From: Lachnospiraceae bacterium
Lineage (GTDB): Bacteria; Bacillota; Clostridia; Lachnospirales; Lachnospiraceae
Length of the DNA: 64,000 nucleotides
Assembly (NCBI GenBank): GCA_022652545.1
Contig: JALCRM010000002.1
Coordinates: 310,001-374,000 of the forward strand
Direction of reading: 5' to 3'
Shown here: positions 8,643 through 16,806 of the stretch, one piece after another
How the letters are laid out: each line of letters begins with the position of its first letter
How positions within the stretch are numbered: the stretch's first letter is position 1
Notes under the pieces: generated by a model
The model's input: only the letters and a program-made list of their open reading frames with translations
Database searches by the model: none
Told to the model about the DNA's origin: nothing
Program-made: the position numbers and the translations under genes

Positions 8643-10859
8643 ATGGAAATCAATCGCAGGATCGCAGAAGAACTGAAGGTGGAAAAATGGCGGGTCGACG
8701 CAGCTGTAAAGCTGCTGGACGAAGGCTGCACGGTGCCGTTCATCGCCCGGTACAGAAAAGAAGCGACCGGCACGCTGGACGATGCGCAGCTGCGCGACCT
8801 CAGCACAAAACTGGTCTATCTGCGGGGCCTGGAGGAAAAGAAGCAGCAGGTGCTCGCGGAGATCGAGTCGCAGGGAAAACTGACGGAAGAACTGCGCGCG
8901 AAAATCGGAGCGGCTGATTCGCTGGTGGCGGTAGACGATCTGTACCGTCCGTTCCGGCCGAAGCGCCGCACACGCGCCGGCATCGCCAGGGAAAAGGGCC
9001 TGCAGCCCCTTGCGGACTATATTTTTGCGCAGGAGGCAGCTGAGCCGGTCCTCCGGAAGGCCGCGGAGTTTGTGACGTCGGATGCAGGGCTGCCGGAGGA
9101 AAAACAGGTCGCAACGCCGGAGGAGGCGCTGCAGGGCGCCGAAGACATCCTGGCGGAACAGATCTCGGACAATGCCGACTACAGGACGTGGATCCGCGGC
9201 ATTACACTGGAGAAGGGCACGGTCACATCCGCAGAAAAACCGGCCGCGGCGGGGACCCGCCCCTCGAAACTGGAGGAGCGCAGAAGTGTCTACGAGATGT
9301 ATTTCAACTATGAGGAAGTCCTGAAAAAAGTGCCGGGTTACCGGGTGCTTGCGCTCGACCGCGGAGAAGAGGAGAAATTTCTTACGGTGAAGATCGCCGC
9401 GCCGGAGGAGGAGATCCTGGCGTATCTGCTTTTGCACACACTTCGGGATCCGAAGGCACCGAACAGGTATTGTGAGCCGGTGCTCAAAGAGATCGTGAAG
9501 GACAGCTACGGCCGCCTCATCGCGCCCGCGATCGAAAGGGAACTGCGGGGCCAGCTCACCGAAAAGGCACAGGACGGCGCGATACGTGTTTTTGACGAAA
9601 ACCTGAAGCAGCTGCTCATGCAGCAGCCGGTGGCCGGGCGTACCGTGCTCGGCTGGGATCCGGCCTTCCGGACCGGATGTAAGCTGGCAGTCGTGGATCC
9701 GACCGGCAAGGTCCTGGATACGAAGGTGATCTTCCCGACGGCACCGCAGAACAAGGTCGAAGAAGCCGATGCGGTGCTGCAGAAGCTGATCTCGGATTAT
9801 GACGTCACGCTGTTCAGCGTCGGCAACGGGACGGCCTCCCGGGAGTCGGAGCAGGTGATCAGCGATCTGTTCCGCAGACTGAATTCAGAACCGGGGCGCA
9901 AGGAGCCGCTGCGCTATGTGATCGTGAACGAGGCCGGCGCCTCCGTTTACAGCGCGAGCGAACTGGCATCGGAAGAGTTCCCGGCGTTCGACGTGGGACA
10001 GCGCAGCGCGGTGTCTATTGCGCGGCGCCTGCAGGATCCCCTGGCGGAACTTGTAAAGATAGATCCGAAGGCGATCGGCGTCGGGCAGTACCAGCACGAC
10101 ATGGATCAGAAGAAGCTGGGAGATGCGTTGACCGGTGTGGTCGAAGACTGCGTAAACAGCGTGGGCGTGGACCTGAACACGGCTTCGGGTGCCCTGCTTT
10201 CCTACATTTCCGGCATTACGCCGGCTGCCGCGAGAAACATCGTGGCGTATCGTGAAAAGAACGGCCGTTTCCGCAGCCGCAGGGAACTTCTGAAGGTAGC
10301 CAAAATAGGTCCCCGGGCCTATGAGCAGTGCGCAGGCTTTCTGCGGATCCGCGGCGGCAGTGAACCGCTGGATATGACGAGCGTCCATCCGGAGAGCTAT
10401 CCGGCAGTGAAGCAGCTGCTCAGTGAACTGGGCCTGCAGGAGGATCCCGCTTCGTTCCGCCTTGTAAAGGGCATGGTCAGGGATCCGGAGAAAACAGCGT
10501 CCCGCCTCGGGCTCGGTGCGATCACGCTGCAGGATATCCTGAAGGAACTGGAAAAGCCCGCACGCGACCCGCGGGAGGATATGCCGGCTCCGGTGCTGCG
10601 GTCGGACGTGCTTTCACTGGACGATCTTGTGCCCGGGATGAAACTGAAGGGCACGGTCCGCAACATCGTGGATTTCGGGGTCTTCGTGGATATCGGTGTG
10701 CACCAGGACGGACTGGTCCACATCTCCAGGATGAGTCACCGGTTTATCAAGCATCCCCTGGAGGTCGTGCATGTGGGGGATGTGGTGGATGTGACGGTCC
10801 TGTCTGTAGACAGGGAACGGAAGCGGATCGCGCTCTCCATGGTGGAAGCATCGGATTGA
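8643..10859 (+). CDS. tex: Tex-family RNA-binding transcription accessory protein
   Basis: A cytoplasmic protein of 738 residues with the full Tex order: helical Tex N-terminal region with TVPFIARYRKEATGTLDD, an YqgF/RNase H-like domain (about 325-450, VLGWDPAFRTGCKLAVVD), a helix-hairpin-helix pair (about 507-570, LNTASGALLSYISGI) and a C-terminal S1 domain (about 660-735, GTVRNIVDFGVFVDIG). Tex proteins bind nucleic acid and influence transcription and expression of many genes. The start at 8643 has GGAGG five bases upstream; the ATG at 8631 overlaps that same ribosome binding site and is unlikely. The final six codons and stop lie within a tandem repeat (10840-10945). Confidence 0.95.
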   Translation: MEINRRIAEELKVEKWRVDAAVKLLDEGCTVPFIARYRKEATGTLDDAQLRDLSTKLVYLRGLEEKKQQVLAEIESQGKLTEELRAKIGAADSLVAVDDLYRPFRPKRRTRAGIAREKGLQPLADYIFAQEAAEPVLRKAAEFVTSDAGLPEEKQVATPEEALQGAEDILAEQISDNADYRTWIRGITLEKGTVTSAEKPAAAGTRPSKLEERRSVYEMYFNYEEVLKKVPGYRVLALDRGEEEKFLTVKIAAPEEEILAYLLLHTLRDPKAPNRYCEPVLKEIVKDSYGRLIAPAIERELRGQLTEKAQDGAIRVFDENLKQLLMQQPVAGRTVLGWDPAFRTGCKLAVVDPTGKVLDTKVIFPTAPQNKVEEADAVLQKLISDYDVTLFSVGNGTASRESEQVISDLFRRLNSEPGRKEPLRYVIVNEAGASVYSASELASEEFPAFDVGQRSAVSIARRLQDPLAELVKIDPKAIGVGQYQHDMDQKKLGDALTGVVEDCVNSVGVDLNTASGALLSYISGITPAAARNIVAYREKNGRFRSRRELLKVAKIGPRAYEQCAGFLRIRGGSEPLDMTSVHPESYPAVKQLLSELGLQEDPASFRLVKGMVRDPEKTASRLGLGAITLQDILKELEKPARDPREDMPAPVLRSDVLSLDDLVPGMKLKGTVRNIVDFGVFVDIGVHQDGLVHISRMSHRFIKHPLEVVHVGDVVDVTVLSVDRERKRIALSMVEASD

Positions 10860-10945
10860 CAAAGGCAGAATTTTTCCCAATGGTGGAAGCATCGGATTGA
10901 CAAAGGCAGAATTTTTCCCAATGGCGGAAACATCGGATTGACAAA
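10840..10945. repeat. 41-bp tandem repeat duplicating the 3' end of tex
   Basis: The unit starts TGGTGGAAGCATCGGATTGA and ends TTTTTCCCAA. Copy 1 (10840-10880) contains the last tex codons and stop; copy 2 (10881-10921) is identical; copy 3 (from 10922) is partial and diverged. Each copy contains TTGACA, and the TTGACA of the third copy is placed to act as the -35 box of bioY. Confidence 0.92.
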
Positions 10946-10966
10946 TACAATGCCTGCGTTTATATT
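10938..10966 (+). promoter_or_regulatory. Promoter of the bioY operon
   Basis: TTGACA (10938-10943), 17-base spacer, TATATT (10961-10966). The -35 box comes from the third tandem repeat unit. The BirA-type operator begins 7 bases downstream of the -10 box, overlapping the expected transcription start. Confidence 0.8.
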
Positions 10967-10973
10967 TTACATG

Positions 10974-11005
10974 TTGTCAACCAATATGATAAAGAAAGTT
11001 GACAA
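10974..11005. promoter_or_regulatory. BirA (biotin repressor) operator
   Basis: A perfect inverted repeat TTGTCAAC (10974-10981) and GTTGACAA (10998-11005) separated by 16 bases. This closely matches the known BirA operator architecture (TTGTAAACC / GGTTTACAA type with the same spacing). It sits right after the -10 box and in front of bioY, so biotin-loaded BirA would block transcription. Confidence 0.85.
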
Positions 11006-11071
11006 TATGCCTGACGCGGCTTCTGATCTGTTCCGGGATCACTGCGGAAGGCGGGAGAGATCGGAGGTCTC

Positions 11072-11650
11072 ATGAAAAAAACACAGGCAGTTGTTTATAC
11101 CGGACTGATGGCAGCCGTACTGAGCGCGCTTTCCGTGCTTCAGATCCCCATGCCGTCAGGCGTACCGATCACTTTGCAGACTTTTGCGGTGGCCCTCTGC
11201 GGCTATGTGCTCGGCTGCCGTGCGGGCACGGCAGCGACGGCAGTGTATCTGCTGCTGGGGCTCGTGGGCGTACCGGTCTATGCCGGCTTTACGTCAGGTC
11301 CCGGGATACTGTTCGGAATGACGGGAGGATTCATTTTCGGCTTTGTTGTGATGGCGTTTTTCTGCGGGACAGGCATCACACTGCACGGAAGGACGGCAGG
11401 ACTGCCGAGGCAGATCCTGCAGGGCCTGCTCGGACTTTGTGCCTGCCATCTGCTAGGCATTCTGCAGTTCGCCTTTACGACCGGCGTTTCCTTCGGACAG
11501 TCCTTTCTTCTCTGTTCGCTGCCCTATATCATCAAGGACGTGATCAGTGTCGTCGGCGCGTGTTTTGCCGCCGCAGCCGTCCGGCGGGCGCTCCTTAAGG
11601 CAGGTCTTCTGCAGACGCAGCAGGAAGGCGCGGAGACAGCAAAAGCATGA
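11072..11650 (+). CDS. bioY: Biotin transporter BioY (S component)
   Basis: A 192-residue membrane protein with about six hydrophobic segments and the BioY patterns QIPMPSGVPITLQTFAV, YLLLGLVGVPVYAGF and GPGILFGMTGGFIFGF. BioY captures biotin and works alone or with an energy-coupling (ECF) module; no ECF genes are in the window. The ribosome binding site is GGAGGT before the ATG. It is preceded by a BirA operator, and its stop overlaps the start of the DUF1284 gene by four bases (ATGA), so the two are translationally coupled. Confidence 0.93.
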   Translation: MKKTQAVVYTGLMAAVLSALSVLQIPMPSGVPITLQTFAVALCGYVLGCRAGTAATAVYLLLGLVGVPVYAGFTSGPGILFGMTGGFIFGFVVMAFFCGTGITLHGRTAGLPRQILQGLLGLCACHLLGILQFAFTTGVSFGQSFLLCSLPYIIKDVISVVGACFAAAAVRRALLKAGLLQTQQEGAETAKA

Positions 11651-12177
11651 TCAGGATACGTGCTCATCATTTGTTCTGTACGCTGCTTTACGAAGGCCGG
11701 GGATACAGCGGCGCTTTTAATACGCAGATGGCAGAGACTGCAGGCGCGCTGAAGGATGCACTGAAGTGTGCGCAGGAGGATGTGCTGAAGGATGTGCCGG
11801 CGGGTGCACAGGAGGGGGAAGTTACTGTCTGCCTCCTGGACAGCCCGGATGAGATCTGCGGAGCCTGTCCGAAGAGATCCTTTGACGGCCTGCGGTGCGC
11901 GGCCGATGGCCGCAGTGCGGCCCTTCCGGATGCGGCCGTCCGCATGGACAGGGCACTGCTTGCAGGCTTGCATTTGCACGCAGGTCAGTCCTATACTTAC
12001 CGTGAACTGATAAGGATCGCAGCCGACGGGCTCACGCATCCGCTGTATGACGAGGTCTGCGGGACGTGCAGCTGGAGCAGGAAGGGTGTGTGCTGTTTTG
12101 AAAGGCTGCAGGAAAGGCTGAACGATGGAGTTGCCGGCGGGCTTCGAACGGCGGATGCGCACACTGCTGGGAAGTGA
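11647..12177 (+). CDS. DUF1284 domain protein
   Basis: A 176-residue cytoplasmic protein with the DUF1284 opening IRIRAHHLFC and GRGYSGAFNTQM, and several cysteines (ICGACPK, CGTCSW, GVCCF) that could bind metal or an Fe-S cluster. Function is unknown for the family. It starts inside the bioY stop codon and overlaps the next gene by 53 bases, so it belongs to the BirA-controlled transcript. A link to biotin metabolism is only positional. The middle (about 30-60) is Ala/Glu-rich and more variable than the ends. Confidence 0.8.
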   Translation: MIRIRAHHLFCTLLYEGRGYSGAFNTQMAETAGALKDALKCAQEDVLKDVPAGAQEGEVTVCLLDSPDEICGACPKRSFDGLRCAADGRSAALPDAAVRMDRALLAGLHLHAGQSYTYRELIRIAADGLTHPLYDEVCGTCSWSRKGVCCFERLQERLNDGVAGGLRTADAHTAGK

Positions 12178-13642
12178 ATACGAGGCGTTTGCGGCCTCTT
12201 TTGACAAGGAACAGGATCGGGCACTGCGGGTCAATACCCTGAAGATCGCAGCGCCTGATTTTTTGCGTCTTGCAGGCGGGACGTTCGGCCTGCGGAAGGT
12301 GCCGTGGACAGAAAACGGCTTTTACTATGCGGCGGCTGACCGGCCCGGCCGGCACCCCTGGCACGAGGCGGGCCTCTATTATATCCAGGAGCCGTCGGCC
12401 ATGGCTGTGGCCGAACTTTCGGGCGCGGAGCCCGGTGAACGGGTGCTGGACCTGTGTGCTGCGCCCGGCGGCAAAACAACAGCCGTCGCGGCCATGCTGC
12501 GCGGCGAGGGTCTGCTCGTAGCCAACGAGATCCATCCGGTGCGGGCGAAGGCCCTGTCGCAGAACGTGGAGAGAATGGGCATAGCCAACGCGCTGGTCGT
12601 GAACGAGGATCCGTCGGCGCTGGCGTTGAGGTTTCCGGGTTATTTTGACAGAGTGCTCGTGGACGCACCGTGCTCCGGGGAAGGCATGTTCCGGCGGGAG
12701 GAGCACGCGCTTACTGACTGGAGCGAGGAAAACATCGCCCGCTGCGCGGCGCGGCAGGACGGGATCCTGGATGCCGCAGACGCGATGCTGAGCGACGGCG
12801 GCACGATCGTCTATTCGACCTGCACCTTTGCACCGGAGGAGGACGAAGGCAGTGTAACGGCCTTCCTGGAGAGACACCCGGATTATCATGTGCTGCCGCT
12901 GTCTTTTGAACTGGCGGCGGATAAGAGCGGAAGATATGAGGGCTTTGCTCCGGGACACCCGGAGTGGGCGGAGTGGGGCGTTCGCAGTACCCTTTCCGGC
13001 ACGGGCGCGGCAGTACACCGGGAAACCGCCGGTGAGGCGATGCCGCAGGAAGCCGCGGGCGCGGCGGTGCGTCAGGAAGTCGCCGGTGCAGTGCGGCTGT
13101 GGCCGCACAGGACAGGGGGTGCGGGACATTTTCTGTGCCTGCTGAAAAAGAACGGAGTGAGGGCACCGAAGGTGTGCACGGATCCGGTGCGTACCGCCGG
13201 GAAGCCGGAACAGAAAATGCTCGCGGACTTCTGCAGGGAGGCACTGCGCCCCGGTGCGCTGGATCTTTCGCCTGCCCGCGTGATCGCTTTCGGAGACGAA
13301 CTGTATCAGCTGCCGGATGCGGTCTCGACCGACGGACTTCGTGTGCTGCGTCCCGGCCTGGACCTCGGAACACTGAAAAAAGGCCGTTTTGAGCCTGCCC
13401 ACGCACTTGCCCTGCACATTCGACCGGATGGGTCAACGGAGCGCCTGGAGCTTTCTTCAGGCAGTCCGGAGGCTGTGCAGTATCTGCAGGGCCTTTCACT
13501 GCGGGTATCGCCTTCCGGCGGAAGCGGGGAAAAGGAAATGCACGGCTGGACGCTTGTCACTGCGGATGGTTTCGGATTCGGGTGGGGGAAGGCGGCCGGC
13601 GGTGTGCTGAAGAACCACTATCCGAAGGGTCTGAGGTGGTAG
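12125..13642 (+). CDS. RsmF/NOL1-NOP2-Sun family rRNA m5C methyltransferase
   Basis: A 505-residue SAM-dependent RNA cytosine-5 methyltransferase. The N-terminal helical region is followed by the catalytic core (about 85-310) with SAM-binding DLCAAPGGKT, the DAPCSGEGMFR motif holding one conserved cysteine and YSTCTF holding the other. The C-terminal part (about 370-505) fits the RsmF-type RNA-binding/PUA-like extension. A repetitive Glu/Ala insertion (near residues 300-320) separates them. The ATG is preceded by GGAAAGG and lies within the DUF1284 gene. A 16S rRNA target is inferred from the family; the exact nucleotide is not known. Confidence 0.88.
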   Translation: MELPAGFERRMRTLLGSEYEAFAASFDKEQDRALRVNTLKIAAPDFLRLAGGTFGLRKVPWTENGFYYAAADRPGRHPWHEAGLYYIQEPSAMAVAELSGAEPGERVLDLCAAPGGKTTAVAAMLRGEGLLVANEIHPVRAKALSQNVERMGIANALVVNEDPSALALRFPGYFDRVLVDAPCSGEGMFRREEHALTDWSEENIARCAARQDGILDAADAMLSDGGTIVYSTCTFAPEEDEGSVTAFLERHPDYHVLPLSFELAADKSGRYEGFAPGHPEWAEWGVRSTLSGTGAAVHRETAGEAMPQEAAGAAVRQEVAGAVRLWPHRTGGAGHFLCLLKKNGVRAPKVCTDPVRTAGKPEQKMLADFCREALRPGALDLSPARVIAFGDELYQLPDAVSTDGLRVLRPGLDLGTLKKGRFEPAHALALHIRPDGSTERLELSSGSPEAVQYLQGLSLRVSPSGGSGEKEMHGWTLVTADGFGFGWGKAAGGVLKNHYPKGLRW

Positions 13643-13679
13643 GGAAATCGTGTGCGCCGGATCTTTACCGGTAGTTTAC

Positions 13680-13755
13680 CGCGGGCGGGATCGCTTTCCG
13701 CGGGCGGGATCGCTTTCCGGGAGCGGGAACACTTTCCGGGAGCGGGATCGTTCTT
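13680..13755. repeat. 19-bp tandem repeat, four copies
   Basis: Four consecutive 19-base units of the type CGCGGGCGGGATCGCTTTC; copies 1 and 2 are identical, and copies 3 and 4 vary to CGGGAGCGGGAACACTTTC-like forms. It fills the gap between the convergent methyltransferase and pseudopilin genes. No clear T-tract terminator accompanies it. Confidence 0.85.
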
Positions 13756-13767
13756 CGGAAACAGCGG

Positions 13768-14244
13768 TCAGTTTTCACCGGAAGGATCGAACACAGTGAT
13801 TGAATTGTCGTAGGAATAGCCGGCGGTACTGACAGCCTTCTCCGTGAGAAGCACATAGCAGGAGCCGTCCGGATCTTCCGGGAAGAGGACGCGGATACGG
13901 CAGACGAGCTGCTGCCCGTCGCCCATGGGAAAATCTTTTTCGAGTGTATGGCCGGTGCTGTCTGCACCGGCTTTTTTATAGTATTCCTGTTCCGCAGCCG
14001 ACGCTGACCTGGCAGTGTGCAGCGCAGCGTCTGTTGCTGCGAGCCAGGCCTGTTCACTGTTGCGGGCCTGGTACCAGTTTTCCGTGAGGGCGGCCTGCTT
14101 TGCGGACAGGGAGGCGTCAGACTTCGAGGTTGAGGCGGACAGAGCGGAGAAGCTCACCAGCCCCAGGATGAGGAACAGCAGGATCAGGATGGAAATGCCC
14201 GGGTGCAGGCTGATATTCCGTCTTTCCGGAAGCGGTTCATTCAT
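13768..14244 (-). CDS. Minor pseudopilin-like protein (PilX/GspK-like N-terminus)
   Basis: A 158-residue protein with a short N-terminal charged segment and one hydrophobic helix (HPGISILILLFLILGLVSF) followed by a periplasm-like/extracytoplasmic soluble domain. This is the layout of PilX/GspK-type minor pilins, though sequence identity is too low to name it. It is the last gene of the minus-strand pilus-like block and overlaps the upstream gene by eight bases. A role as a component of a type IV pilus or type II secretion-like fibre is inferred from the cluster. Confidence 0.55.
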   Translation of the reverse strand: MNEPLPERRNISLHPGISILILLFLILGLVSFSALSASTSKSDASLSAKQAALTENWYQARNSEQAWLAATDAALHTARSASAAEQEYYKKAGADSTGHTLEKDFPMGDGQQLVCRIRVLFPEDPDGSCYVLLTEKAVSTAGYSYDNSITVFDPSGEN

Positions 14245-14806
14245 CGGCGGCCTCCTTTCCGGTGTACTGGTCTGCCTCCAGATGGAAGAGCAGTTTTCCG
14301 TCGCGGCTCAGAAGGTTGATCGAAAGCGAGGCGATCCCGTCTGTTTTCCCGGTGACGGTGAGTTCAGCCCGGTAGGGAGCCTTCTGCTGGCTGTCCTGTG
14401 CCTTCTGCGTGCCGATCCTTACGGACTGCATGGACCAGCCGCTGTCATAGTACACAGTCAGAGACTGTACGTCGGCTGCCGTACCGGAAACCGGCGCCTG
14501 CGTTTTGCCATCGGAGGCAGCGGCCGTGCCGGATCCGGCGTCTGTCCCTGTTCCGGCCGCCGTGTCCGCACCGATCCGGCCGGCAAGGAGACGGCCCATT
14601 TCGGAAGCGTCTCCGTCTGCGGCGATAAAGGTCTCCGCGAGGGTCTGTGCGGCGGCAGTCTGGGAGGACTGCAGGCCGGCCTGCCCGGTCATGGAGTGAC
14701 TGTAGACGAGCAGGCGCACACAGAATGCGCTGGCCAGTGAAAAAATGAAAACAGTGAGGATGAGTTCGATCAGAAAAAGGGAGGAACGTCCGCGGCGGCT
14801 GCTCAT
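14237..14806 (-). CDS. Type II secretion/type IV pilin-like prepilin
   Basis: A 189-residue protein with a prepilin-like N-terminus: short basic leader, then GRSSLFLIELILTVFIFSLA, where the glutamate five residues into the hydrophobic stretch resembles the conserved Glu5 of type IV pilins. The rest is an Ala/Gly/Thr-rich segment (about 75-110) and a strand-rich tail. It overlaps the neighbouring genes by four and eight bases, indicating a tightly coupled operon. No prepilin peptidase gene is present in the window. Confidence 0.7.
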   Translation of the reverse strand: MSSRRGRSSLFLIELILTVFIFSLASAFCVRLLVYSHSMTGQAGLQSSQTAAAQTLAETFIAADGDASEMGRLLAGRIGADTAAGTGTDAGSGTAAASDGKTQAPVSGTAADVQSLTVYYDSGWSMQSVRIGTQKAQDSQQKAPYRAELTVTGKTDGIASLSINLLSRDGKLLFHLEADQYTGKEAADE

Positions 14807-15321
14807 TGCGCGCCTCCTTCCGCCGCTGCGGAAGCCGGCAGTACGGAAAGGCAGAAGTCGATGTTTTCGCCCTGGCTGCCCGTGCCGCGCACTTCGAGGA
14901 GCGAAGGCGAAAGCATGGTGAAAGAAAGGTCTTTCATGGCCAGGACAGGCGTGCCCGCGTCGGGCGAAAGATCCGCGCCCTTTTCAGACGTGAGTTCGGT
15001 GAGCTCCCCGTCGTACAGGTAGAGCCTCGTCACATACTCCGTGCCGTCAATGGTCTCCGAAAGGTCCAGGCTCTGCAGGCCGTCCAGGCTGCCTGTCGAC
15101 ACTGCGCCCTGTTCACCGGTGCGGCGCACCTTCTGCGAGATATAGGAGACGATGGTGCGTTCATCGCTGTGGAGCGCTGAACTTTTTACCGCGTTGGCGT
15201 AGATGTTGGCGCCCAGCATGATGACGAGCACCGCGGAGAGGACGAACAGGAAAAACAGCGTGATGACGCACAGGTATCCGATCGTATGCTGTTGTACACG
15301 TTTGGGTTCCATGCGGGTCAC
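14803..15321 (-). CDS. DUF4860-like membrane-anchored protein
   Basis: A 172-residue protein with one N-terminal transmembrane helix (about 15-42) and an extracytoplasmic domain. The length, position in a pilus-like cluster and the pattern TIVSYISQKVRR agree with DUF4860 proteins, which accompany type IV pilus-like genes in clostridia. It overlaps both neighbours by four bases. It is inferred to be a minor pilin or assembly factor. Confidence 0.6.
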   Translation of the reverse strand: MTRMEPKRVQQHTIGYLCVITLFFLFVLSAVLVIMLGANIYANAVKSSALHSDERTIVSYISQKVRRTGEQGAVSTGSLDGLQSLDLSETIDGTEYVTRLYLYDGELTELTSEKGADLSPDAGTPVLAMKDLSFTMLSPSLLEVRGTGSQGENIDFCLSVLPASAAAEGGAQ

Positions 15322-15647
15322 CTGCCGTCCTTTACTTCAATAATGGTGTAATCCGGCCGTATGTTGGCTGCGACCGGCTGGTAGTCCACATAAAAGGAAG
15401 CGCTGTCGTAGGTCAGGCCGTAGTGCTCCTCCATGTAGGACAGACTCGGCGGATACGTGCCCTCGAGTGCGTAGCATTCTGTGATGTCACGTTCGATGGC
15501 TGATGCAAGGAGTGCCTTCGAACGCGCGCTGTCCCTGCGGCCGAGGCTCCCGAGCCCGAAAAAGCAGGCGGTGAGCAGCGCGGCGGTGAGCAGCAGCGAT
15601 AAAAGCAGCGTATTCGGATGTTTTCGATGACTGCCGAAACGGTCCAT
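15318..15647 (-). CDS. Small membrane-anchored pseudopilin-like protein
   Basis: A 109-residue protein with an N-terminal hydrophobic helix (LLLSLLLTAALLTACFFG) and a short soluble domain containing ITECYALEGTYPPSLSYM, a pattern seen in clostridial pseudopilin-like proteins where an early helix leads into a YPxSL turn. It starts two bases after the GspF/PilC-like gene ends and overlaps the next gene by four bases. I cannot assign a specific subunit identity. Confidence 0.55.
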   Translation of the reverse strand: MDRFGSHRKHPNTLLLSLLLTAALLTACFFGLGSLGRRDSARSKALLASAIERDITECYALEGTYPPSLSYMEEHYGLTYDSASFYVDYQPVAANIRPDYTIIEVKDGR

Positions 15648-15649
15648 AT

Positions 15650-16726
15650 TCAGCCTATCCCCGACATGATGCCCATGAGCGGCAGGATGACGGAAAGCAG
15701 GATCAGGCCGACGATCACACTCAGGACGATGACGAGCGTCGGCTCGATGAAGGAGATCATGTTGTCCAGTTTCCGCTCCGATTCTTCACGGTAGCGGCGG
15801 GCGACGGTGCGGATGACTTCGTCCTGGCGTCCGGATTTGAAGCCGATGCTGATCATGCGGGCGTAGACGGGACTGAAGATGCCGGATTTTACCAGCGCAT
15901 CCGAAACGCTCAGCTGTCCGGACAGGAGTTTCCGGCAGTCCGCGGCCTTGCGCCGCAGGGTGGCGCTGCCGGAAGTCTGCGCAGCCAGCTCAATGCCGGC
16001 ATACACATCGGTGCCGGTCTCCAGTACCAGTGTGAAGCCGTCGGCGAACCGGGCTGCGGCCGCCGAATCCGCATAGGAACGCGTCAGCGGAAAAGAGTAG
16101 AGGAAGCCCGCAAGCTGTGTCCTGCCGCGGCGTGTTTTGGCAAACCAGAAATACAGTGCGACAAAGACGGCGAAGAGGACGGCGAAGACCAGTGCGGAAC
16201 GGGAGAAGGTGCGGCTCATCGCCATGAGCGATCCGGAGACGCCGGTCATTTCGGAGCCGAGCTGCGCGTAGACCTGCTCAAAGACGGGCAGGACCCTGGT
16301 GAGCAGGATGATGACGACCGCAAACATGATGAGGATCATCAGGATGGGATAGCTCACCGCACTGCGGATGTTTTCACTCATGCGGTCTTCACGCTCGTAA
16401 TAGTCGGCCAGTTCCGAGGTGACAAAACTCAGTTTGCCCGTCGTTTCGCCGACGGCGATCAGTTTTACGCAATAGTCGGGGAAAACACCTGTTTTGGCTA
16501 TGGCATCGCTCAGGCTGTCATGCGCGGCGAGATTGCCGCGGATCTGCCGGAGGATCAGCTGTCCCTGCGTGTCGTGCGTGTCTTCGAGCAGGATGTCCAT
16601 GATCTCGATCGGCATCGTGTCGGAACTGTTGAGCTGCGAAAACTGACGGCAGAAATCCGCCGTTTCAAGGTTCGAGAGGGGCTTTGGCTGCGTCCCGCGT
16701 TTTGGCTGTGCTTCGCTGTTTTCCAT
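15650..16726 (-). CDS. Type II secretion/type IV pilus inner-membrane platform protein (GspF/PilC family)
   Basis: A 358-residue protein with two T2SF domains and three transmembrane helices (about 127-148, 178-197 and 330-357). The first domain has VGETTGKL and the second has IGFKSGRQDEVI at the equivalent place, the conserved repeat of this family. It is somewhat shorter than the usual 400 residues because the N-terminus is trimmed. AAGGAGAG precedes the ATG. It heads the five-gene minus-strand cluster. The ATPase (GspE/PilB), major pilin and peptidase are not in this window, so the system is either split or incomplete. Confidence 0.88.
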   Translation of the reverse strand: MENSEAQPKRGTQPKPLSNLETADFCRQFSQLNSSDTMPIEIMDILLEDTHDTQGQLILRQIRGNLAAHDSLSDAIAKTGVFPDYCVKLIAVGETTGKLSFVTSELADYYEREDRMSENIRSAVSYPILMILIMFAVVIILLTRVLPVFEQVYAQLGSEMTGVSGSLMAMSRTFSRSALVFAVLFAVFVALYFWFAKTRRGRTQLAGFLYSFPLTRSYADSAAAARFADGFTLVLETGTDVYAGIELAAQTSGSATLRRKAADCRKLLSGQLSVSDALVKSGIFSPVYARMISIGFKSGRQDEVIRTVARRYREESERKLDNMISFIEPTLVIVLSVIVGLILLSVILPLMGIMSGIG

Positions 16727-16806
16727 GGATACTCTCCTTGTGATCTGTACTTTGTATCCCCGGCAGACGGTCTTCCGCAGATGTTTCGGCAGACGACCGC
16801 AGATGT

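Noticed and set aside
10736-10950. Minus-strand frames with repeated peptides near the tex end
   Set aside because: Products of the 41-bp tandem repeat in three frames, not genes.
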